Source: Actinomycetes bacterium
Lineage (GTDB): Bacteria > Actinomycetota > Actinomycetes > Actinomycetales > Cellulomonadaceae
Direction of reading: 5' to 3'
Length of the DNA stretch: 5,691 nucleotides
Assembly: GCA_023389455.1 (NCBI GenBank)
Contig: JAEWEJ010000115.1
Coordinates: 1-5,691 of the forward strand
Part shown: positions 1-4,008 of the stretch, one piece after another
Position numbering within the stretch: position 1 is the first letter of the stretch
Layout: every line of letters begins with the position of its first letter
Notes under the pieces: generated by a model
The model's database searches: none
The model's input: the letters and a program-made list of their open reading frames with translations, nothing else
What the model was told of the DNA's origin: nothing
Position numbers and translations under genes: made by a program

Positions 1-168
1 GCGCTGCGAGGCGTGCGCCGGGTCCGGCTCGTACGTGTCGAACGACTCGCGCGCGAAGTGCCGCGGCGGCACGAGCTCGGCCAGCAGGCGCGACGCGGGC
101 ACCCGCGGGTGCCGGGCCGTCAGGGAGTCCGTGCGTGGGCCCGGGGCGGCGGGCTCGGCGGTGGTCAC
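1..168 (-). CDS. zapE: Probable cell division protein ZapE (AFG1-like ATPase), N-terminal part
   Basis: This is the first 56 codons of a gene that continues beyond the left edge. It starts at a GTG whose complement is at 166-168. The segment around residues 23-36 (PASRLLAELVPPRH) followed by SFDTYEPDP near residues 42-50 resembles the start of actinobacterial AFG1/ZapE-type P-loop ATPases, which usually have a 'Leu-Val-Pro-Pro' stretch and a 'Phe-x-Thr-Tyr-x-Pro-Asp-Pro' stretch before the Walker A motif. The Walker A motif itself lies outside the window, so ATPase function cannot be confirmed here. No Shine-Dalgarno precedes the GTG, but a good -10 (TATCCT, 177-182 complement) lies just upstream, suggesting a leaderless or nearly leaderless transcript. 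The gene is divergent from the sulfur operon and has no obvious link to it. The family call is from remembered sequence resemblance and is moderately confident. Confidence 0.6.
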   Translation of the reverse strand, partial: MTTAEPAAPGPRTDSLTARHPRVPASRLLAELVPPRHFARESFDTYEPDPAHASQR

Positions 169-176
169 GGTCGTCG

Positions 177-182
177 AGGATA
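177..182 (-). promoter_or_regulatory. Putative -10 element for the divergent zapE-like gene
   Basis: On the minus strand this reads TATCCT, matching the actinobacterial TAnnnT -10 consensus. Its 3' end is nine bases from the GTG start, so transcription would begin at or within about two bases of the start codon. That agrees with the missing Shine-Dalgarno. I see no convincing -35. Confidence 0.4.
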
Positions 183-240
183 CGTCCCACGTCCGGCGAC
201 GCACCGGCGGGGGTGGGGGCACGTCGGCGGGGTGCCACCG

Positions 241-265
241 GGACGCGGGTCCTGGACACCTGTCC
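241..265. promoter_or_regulatory. Tandem GGAC...GTCC palindromes, candidate operator
   Basis: Two adjacent inverted repeats are seen: GGACGCGGGTCC at 241-252 (4-bp arms) and GGACACCTGTCC at 254-265 (5-bp arms around CC). They start 13 bases apart. A third, related but less symmetric copy (GGACGCGTGTCA, 316-327) overlaps the leader promoter's -10, 62 bases (close to six helical turns) from the second. Repeated dyads of this size can be sites for a dimeric repressor or activator. GGAC and GTCC words are common in DNA this rich in GC, so this remains tentative. Confidence 0.3.
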
Positions 266-277
266 GCATGGCGAACG

Positions 278-293
278 CGGATCTCGCGATCCG
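278..293. repeat. Perfect 6-bp inverted repeat with 4-base spacer
   Basis: CGGATC and GATCCG flank TCGC. The repeat is directly followed by another GGACAC half-site (293-298). It lies about 30 bases upstream of the leader's -10, so it could be an operator. No binding protein can be named. Confidence 0.3.
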
Positions 294-322
294 GACACAC
301 CCTCCCGATTCACCCGGACGCG

Positions 323-338
323 TGTCACGCTCGTCCCG
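323..338 (+). promoter_or_regulatory. Putative extended -10 promoter and start site for the leader and sulfur operon
   Basis: Bases 326-331 (CACGCT) keep the two most important -10 bases, A at -11 and T at -7, if transcription starts at 338. TG sits at 323-324, exactly the extended -10 position, which could make up for the lack of a recognisable -35. The predicted +1 is then the G of the leader's GTG, giving a leaderless mRNA. The hexamer lacks the first T of the consensus, so confidence is moderate. Confidence 0.4.
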
Positions 339-421
339 TGAACCTCCCCGGGAACCGCTGTCTGTGTCGGTGCTGTCGCGCCGCCGCGGTCCCGTGCGCC
401 TGCTGTCCGCGGAACCGCTGA
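338..421 (+). CDS. Cysteine-rich leader peptide (27 aa), probable cysteine-responsive attenuator of the sulfate assimilation operon
   Basis: A GTG-initiated ORF of 27 codons ends at TGA 419-421. Seven codons are cysteine, in two clusters: CLCRCC (residues 8-13) and CACC (residues 20-23, with Cys at 20, 22 and 23). It also has six arginines. It ends 107 bases before sirA. There is no Shine-Dalgarno upstream, but an extended -10 lies at the distance expected for a transcript beginning at the GTG, so it is probably translated as a leaderless ORF. Mycobacteria have poly-cysteine leaderless short ORFs that attenuate sulfur genes, including one before their sulfite reductase gene; this ORF matches them in position, size and composition, though I cannot align it to a family. 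Inference: when Cys-tRNA is short the ribosome pauses at the Cys codons and changes the downstream fold, raising sirA expression. The peptide itself probably has no function after synthesis. Confidence 0.8.
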   Translation: MNLPGNRCLCRCCRAAAVPCACCPRNR

Positions 422-437
422 CCAGCCCCGTTCCCCC

Positions 438-464
438 CGACGGGTGCGTGGTCCGCGCCCGTCG
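438..464 (+). promoter_or_regulatory. 11-bp hairpin in the leader-sirA spacer (attenuator element)
   Basis: The arms 438-448 and 454-464 pair over 11 positions, with one U-G pair, around the loop TGGTC (449-453). The hairpin starts 16 bases after the leader stop codon, about where the front edge of a terminating ribosome would sit. No run of T follows it, so it is not a standard intrinsic terminator. Its 3' arm overlaps a competing helix (451-458 with 482-489, eight perfect pairs), so two alternative folds are possible. Confidence 0.5.
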
Positions 465-466
465 TC

Positions 467-482
467 CACGACCTTCGTCGTG
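467..482 (+). promoter_or_regulatory. 6-bp hairpin with CTTC loop in the leader-sirA spacer
   Basis: CACGAC (467-472) pairs perfectly with GTCGTG (477-482) around CTTC. It lies inside the competing 451-458/482-489 helix and shares base 482 with it. It may be part of the same RNA switch. No T-run follows. Confidence 0.4.
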
Positions 483-514
483 CGCGGACGCGTGAGCACG
501 CCCCCCAGCACCCC

Positions 515-521
515 GGAGGTG
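515..521 (+). promoter_or_regulatory. Shine-Dalgarno of sirA
   Basis: GGAGGTG ends seven bases before the sirA ATG (529), a strong ribosome binding site that fixes the start. It can be hidden locally by CACC (509-512) pairing with GGTG (518-521), or at long range by 378-385, which makes it a plausible control point. Confidence 0.75.
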
Positions 522-528
522 GCGCCCC

Positions 529-2199
529 ATGGCGCAGACCACGTCCCGCACGCCCCTCGCCCCGCCGGCCAAGCGCCCCGAGGGCCAGTGGGCGTTCGAC
601 CAGCGCGAGCCCCTGAACGCCAACGAGGCGCTCAAGCAGCAGGACGACGGCCTCAACGTGCGGCACCGCATCGAGACCGTCTACGCCCGCGAGGGCTTCG
701 CCTCCATCCCCGGTGACGACCTGCGCGGTCGCATGCGGTGGTGGGGGCTGTACACGCAGCGGCGTCCCGGGATCGACGGTGGCCGGACGGCCACCCTCGA
801 GCCGCACGAGCTCGAGGACGAGTACTTCATGCTCCGCGTCCGCTGCGACGGCGGGACACTCACCCTGCGCCAGCTGCGCACCGTCGCGGGCGTCTCCCAG
901 GAGTTCGGTCGCGGCACGGCCGACATCACCGACCGGCAGAACGTCCAGCTCCACTGGATCCGCATCGAGGACGTCCCCGAGATCTGGCGGCGGCTCGAGG
1001 ACGTCGGCCTCACCACGCAGGAGGCGTGCGGCGACGTCCCCCGCGTGATCCTCGGGTCGCCCGTCGCGGGCGTGGCCGCCGACGAGATCATCGACGGCAC
1101 CCCGGCGATCGAGGCGATCCGGCAGCGCTACATCGGCGACCCCGCCTACTCCAACCTGCCGCGCAAGTTCAAGACCGCCGTCAGCGGGTCGCCCCACCAC
1201 GACGTCGCGCACGAGATCAACGACGTCGCGTTCGTCGGCGTCGTCCACCCCGAGCTCGGCCCCGGCTTCGACCTGTGGGTCGGCGGGGCGCTGTCGACGA
1301 ACCCGATGCTCGGCAAGCGGCTGGGCGCGTTCGTCACGCTCGAGCAGGTGCCCGACGTGTGGGCCGGGGTCGTGGGCATCTTCCGGGACTACGGCTACCG
1401 GCGGCTGCGCACCCGCGCCCGCCTGAAGTTCCTCCTGGCCGACTGGGGCCCCGAGCTCTTCCGTCAGGTGCTCGAGACCGAGTACCTGGGCCACGCGCTG
1501 CCCGACGGGCCCGCCCCGCCGCCCCCGCCGACGGGCAACCGCGACCACGTCGGGGTGCACCCGCAGAAGGACGGCCGGTTCTACGTGGGCGCCGCGCCGA
1601 CCGTCGGCCGGGTGTCCGGCCCGATCCTCACCGCCCTGGCCGACCTGGTCGAGGAGGCGGGCTCCGACCGCGTCCAGCTCACGACCGAGCAGAAGCTCGT
1701 GGTGCTCGACGTCGAGCCTGCGCGCGTCGACGCGCTGGTCACGGGCCTCGAGGAGCTGGGCCTGCGCGTGCGGACGGCGTCGGCGTTCCGCCGCGGCACC
1801 ATCGCGTGCACCGGGATCGAGTTCTGCAAGCTCGCGATCGTCGAGACAAAGGCACGGGCCGCGGCGCTCGTCGGCGAGCTCGAGCAGCGGCTGCCGACCT
1901 TCGACCAGCCGATCACCATCAACGTCAACGGCTGCCCGAACTCCTGCGCACGGATCCAGACCGCCGACATCGGCCTCAAGGGGGCGCTGGCGGGCGGCGA
2001 GGAGGGATACCAGGTCCACCTCGGCGGCGGGCTCGGGCTGACCAGCGGCCTCGGCACGACGCTGCGCGGCCTGCGTGTGCCCGCCTCGGACCTGCCGGAC
2101 TACGTCGAGCGGGTCACACGGCGGTTCGACGAGCAGCGTGAGCCCGGCGAGCTCTTCGCCCAGTGGGTGCACCGCGCCGCCGAGGAGGACCTGCGGTGA
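529..2199 (+). CDS. sirA: Assimilatory ferredoxin-sulfite reductase (siroheme, 4Fe-4S)
   Basis: This cytoplasmic enzyme of 556 residues reduces sulfite to sulfide with six electrons from ferredoxin, the last step before cysteine synthesis. The length fits the actinobacterial SirA/NirA family. The four cluster and siroheme ligands are clear: Cys427-x5-Cys433 (ACTGIEFC) and Cys469-x3-Cys473 (NGCPNSC). The PRKFK motif (Lys213, Lys215) corresponds to the sulfite-binding lysine pair of known sulfite reductases. Tyr75 (GLYTQR) and Cys167 (QEACGD) are 92 residues apart, the same spacing as the crosslinked Tyr-Cys pair of the Mycobacterium tuberculosis enzyme, which favours sulfite over nitrite as substrate. 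A proline-rich linker (about 327-335) joins the two repeat halves. The start is supported by GGAGGTG at 515-521. It is the first full-length gene of the operon, controlled by the upstream leader, and overlaps the next gene by 4 bases. Confidence 0.95.
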   Translation: MAQTTSRTPLAPPAKRPEGQWAFDQREPLNANEALKQQDDGLNVRHRIETVYAREGFASIPGDDLRGRMRWWGLYTQRRPGIDGGRTATLEPHELEDEYFMLRVRCDGGTLTLRQLRTVAGVSQEFGRGTADITDRQNVQLHWIRIEDVPEIWRRLEDVGLTTQEACGDVPRVILGSPVAGVAADEIIDGTPAIEAIRQRYIGDPAYSNLPRKFKTAVSGSPHHDVAHEINDVAFVGVVHPELGPGFDLWVGGALSTNPMLGKRLGAFVTLEQVPDVWAGVVGIFRDYGYRRLRTRARLKFLLADWGPELFRQVLETEYLGHALPDGPAPPPPPTGNRDHVGVHPQKDGRFYVGAAPTVGRVSGPILTALADLVEEAGSDRVQLTTEQKLVVLDVEPARVDALVTGLEELGLRVRTASAFRRGTIACTGIEFCKLAIVETKARAAALVGELEQRLPTFDQPITINVNGCPNSCARIQTADIGLKGALAGGEEGYQVHLGGGLGLTSGLGTTLRGLRVPASDLPDYVERVTRRFDEQREPGELFAQWVHRAAEEDLR

Positions 2200-2357
2200 G
2201 CGAGCAGGACTCCGGCCAGCGCGCCGTGCCGTACTACTGCCCGTTCTGCGCCGGCGAGGACCTGTGGCCGGCGGGCGAGACCCACGGTCACTGGGAGTGC
2301 CGCACCTGCGCGCGGGTGTTCGCGTTGCGGTTCGTCGGGCTGGTGAGCACCCGATGA
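2196..2357 (+). CDS. Small zinc-ribbon-like protein of the sulfate assimilation operon
   Basis: This 53-residue protein starts at a GTG inside the sirA stop (GTGA overlap). GGAGG at 2184-2188, seven bases upstream, supports the start. It has two CxxC pairs, Cys15-Pro-Phe-Cys18 and Cys35-Arg-Thr-Cys38, sixteen residues apart, with aromatic residues around them (YYCPFC, HWECRTC). This is the layout of a zinc ribbon or a rubredoxin-like metal site. There is no signal peptide or membrane segment. As far as I recall, a small uncharacterised ORF also sits between sirA and cysH in Streptomyces, so the position may be conserved. It could bind zinc as a regulator or chaperone, or bind iron as a small electron carrier for the neighbouring reductases; the sequence does not decide. 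It ends in an ATGA overlap with cysH. Function unknown. Confidence 0.85.
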   Translation: MSEQDSGQRAVPYYCPFCAGEDLWPAGETHGHWECRTCARVFALRFVGLVSTR

Positions 2358-3070
2358 GCACCGCGACGCGCCCGTCCGACCTCTCCCCCGACGCGCTGCG
2401 CGCCCTGGCGGAGCAGGCCGGGCGCGACCTGGAGGGCGCGCACCCGGCCGACGTGCTGCGGTGGGCGCGCGAGCACTTCGGCGACGACCTCGTCCTCGCG
2501 TCGTCGATGGGCGACGAGGTGCTCGTCGACATCGCCGCCGCCGCCGTGCCGGGCGTCGACGTCGTGTTCCTCGACACGGGCTACCACTTCGCGGAGACCA
2601 TCGGCACGCGCGACTACTACGCCGACTTCACGGCGGTGAACGTGCGCACCGTGCTGCCGCTGCGCACGGTGGCCGAGCAGGACGCCGAGCACGGCCCGCG
2701 GCTGCACGACCGCGACCCGAACCTGTGCTGCGCGCTGCGCAAGGTGGAGCCGCTGGAGCGGGCGCTCGCGCCCTACACGGCGTGGGTCACCGGCATGCGC
2801 CGCGAGGACGCGCCGACCCGGACCGACATCGCGGTGGTCGGCTGGGACGCCCGCCGCGGCAAGGTCAAGCTCAACCCCCTCGCGGCGTGGACGCGCCAGG
2901 ACGTCGACGCGTACGTCGCCGCCCACCACGTCGTCCTCAACCCGCTGCGGGAGCTCGGGTACACCTCCATCGGCTGCGCACCCTGCACCCGGGCGGTCGC
3001 GCCGGGCGAGGACCCGCGCGCCGGGCGCTGGGCAGGCACCAACAAGACGGAATGCGGGTTGCACACATGA
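2354..3070 (+). CDS. cysH: Adenylyl-sulfate (APS) reductase, thioredoxin-dependent, 4Fe-4S type
   Basis: The 238-residue cytoplasmic enzyme reduces activated sulfate to sulfite using thioredoxin. The PP-loop nucleotide-binding fold is shown by SSMGDE (residues 50-55) and LDTGYHF (73-79). The catalytic cysteine is Cys234 in the C-terminal KTECGLH motif. Cys125-Cys126 and Cys208-x2-Cys211 are the four 4Fe-4S ligands found in APS-type reductases and absent from the enterobacterial PAPS enzyme, so APS is the expected substrate. This agrees with the lack of an APS kinase in the window. The ATG (2354) overlaps the preceding stop as ATGA; only a weak GGTGAG (2342-2347) precedes it, so translation probably depends on coupling. 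The stop overlaps the cysD start by 4 bases. A longer in-frame ORF reading back into sirA is not used, because it would run through the zinc-ribbon gene in another frame. Confidence 0.95.
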   Translation: MSTATRPSDLSPDALRALAEQAGRDLEGAHPADVLRWAREHFGDDLVLASSMGDEVLVDIAAAAVPGVDVVFLDTGYHFAETIGTRDYYADFTAVNVRTVLPLRTVAEQDAEHGPRLHDRDPNLCCALRKVEPLERALAPYTAWVTGMRREDAPTRTDIAVVGWDARRGKVKLNPLAAWTRQDVDAYVAAHHVVLNPLRELGYTSIGCAPCTRAVAPGEDPRAGRWAGTNKTECGLHT

Positions 3071-4008
3071 CGACGACGTTCCCCACCGGCGCCCCGACAC
3101 GGGACACGGCGACCGGGCACCTCACCCAGCTGGACGCGCTGGAGTCCGAGGCCGTGCACGTGATGCGGGAGGTCGCGGGCGAGTTCGAGCGCCCGGTGCT
3201 GCTCTTCTCGGGCGGCAAGGACTCCATCGTCATGCTGCACCTGGCGCGCAAGGCGTTCTGGCCGGCGCCCGTGCCCTTCCCGGTCATGCACGTCGACACC
3301 GGGCACAACTTCCCCGAGGTGATCGAGTACCGGGACCGCACGGTGGCCCACCTGGGCCTGCGGCTCGTCGTCGCCAGCGTGCAGGACGCGATCGACGACG
3401 GTCGCGTCGTCGAGCGGCCCGGCGGCTCGCGCAACCCCCTGCAGACCGTGCCGCTGCTCGACGCGATCACCGCGCACCGGTTCGACGCGGTCTTCGGCGG
3501 CGGGCGCCGGGACGAGGAGAAGGCGCGCGCCAAGGAGCGGGTGTTCTCGCTGCGCGACGAGTTCGGCCAGTGGGACCCGCGCCGCCAGCGGCCCGAGCTG
3601 TGGGACCTGTACAACGGGCGCCACCGCCCCGGTGAGCACGTGCGCGTCTTCCCGCTGTCGAACTGGACCGAGCTCGACGTCTGGCGGTACGTGCAGCGCG
3701 AGGGCATCGAGCTGCCGGCGATCTACTTCAGCCACGAGCGCGACGTCTTCGCCCGCGACGGGATGTGGCTGACCGCCGGCAGCTGGGGCGGGCCGCGTCC
3801 CGACGAGACCGTCGAGCGGCGCCGGGTCCGGTACCGCACGGTCGGGGACATGAGCTGCACCGGCGCCGTCGACTCGACGGCCGCCGACGTCACGGACGTC
3901 ATCGCCGAGGTCGCCGCGAGCCGGCTGACCGAACGCGGCGCGACCCGTGCGGACGACCGGGCCTCCGAGGCCGCCATGGAGGACCGCAAGCGCGAGGGGT
4001 ACTTCTGA
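3067..4008 (+). CDS. cysD: Sulfate adenylyltransferase subunit 2 (ATP sulfurylase small subunit)
   Basis: The 313-residue CysD forms a cytoplasmic complex with CysN and transfers AMP from ATP to sulfate, giving APS and pyrophosphate. Visible family marks are the PP-loop SGGKDS (residues 48-53), HVDTGHNFPE (75-84), the basic helix RRDEEKARAKER (147-158), the FPLSNWTELDVW stretch (195-206), MSCTGAV (262-268) and the typical C-terminus RKREGYF. The length is normal for the family. The ATG overlaps the cysH stop (ATGA) and no strong Shine-Dalgarno is seen, so it is probably translationally coupled. An in-frame extension upstream to 2461 is rejected because it only reads cysH in the wrong frame. 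Confidence 0.96.
   Translation: MTTTFPTGAPTRDTATGHLTQLDALESEAVHVMREVAGEFERPVLLFSGGKDSIVMLHLARKAFWPAPVPFPVMHVDTGHNFPEVIEYRDRTVAHLGLRLVVASVQDAIDDGRVVERPGGSRNPLQTVPLLDAITAHRFDAVFGGGRRDEEKARAKERVFSLRDEFGQWDPRRQRPELWDLYNGRHRPGEHVRVFPLSNWTELDVWRYVQREGIELPAIYFSHERDVFARDGMWLTAGSWGGPRPDETVERRRVRYRTVGDMSCTGAVDSTAADVTDVIAEVAASRLTERGATRADDRASEAAMEDRKREGYF

Larger units (their letters stand above)
169..337. promoter_or_regulatory. Divergent promoter region between zapE-like gene and cysteine leader peptide
   Basis: This 169-base stretch encodes nothing I can support. It should carry the promoters of both flanking transcription units. It contains three related 12-base near-palindromes beginning GGAC (241-252, 254-265, 316-327) and a separate 6-bp inverted repeat (278-293). 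It also has a minus-strand -10 (177-182) and a plus-strand extended -10 (323-331). Such a cluster of dyads in front of a sulfur operon suggests a transcriptional regulator in addition to the leader peptide control, but I recognise no known operator. Confidence 0.55.
378..525 (+). promoter_or_regulatory. Possible long-range helix sequestering the sirA Shine-Dalgarno
   Basis: Bases 378-385 (GCGCCGCC), two bases after the first cysteine cluster of the leader, can pair with 518-525 (GGTGGCGC). This gives eight consecutive pairs, one of them G-U. The 3' arm covers the last half of the sirA Shine-Dalgarno GGAGGTG (515-521). A ribosome waiting on the Cys codons at 359-376 would cover the 5' arm and free the site. 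A ribosome that has reached the stop at 419-421 would leave the arm free to pair. The pairing is seen in the sequence; its use is inferred, and chance helices are frequent at this GC content. Confidence 0.4.

Noticed and set aside
35..337. N-terminal extension of the Cys-rich leader to a 128-codon protein
   Set aside because: The same frame stays open upstream by chance, but the added part is antisense to another gene and crosses the promoter. The GTG at 338 is correctly placed relative to the -10.
438..482. Intrinsic transcription terminator after the leader
   Set aside because: The hairpins are strong but no T-run follows either of them, so I call them attenuator RNA structure only.
13..495. 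Plus-strand frame of 160 codons at the left end
   Set aside because: It is low-complexity and Arg/Gly-rich, and runs antisense to the zapE-like start and through the promoter region. No ribosome site or motif.
338..528. Metabolite riboswitch such as a SAM or cobalamin type
   Set aside because: I see no conserved riboswitch core. The Cys-codon clusters explain sulfur sensing better.
325..2577. 750-codon open frame on the minus strand
   Set aside because: It lies antisense to sirA, the small ribbon gene and cysH. Its composition (Arg, Ala, Gly, Asp and Val runs) is typical of reading GC-rich coding DNA backwards, and it has no recognisable domain.
2461..3066. Upstream in-frame extension of cysD
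   Set aside because: It would read cysH in the wrong frame. The ATG at 3067 gives a family-length protein and a 4-base overlap.
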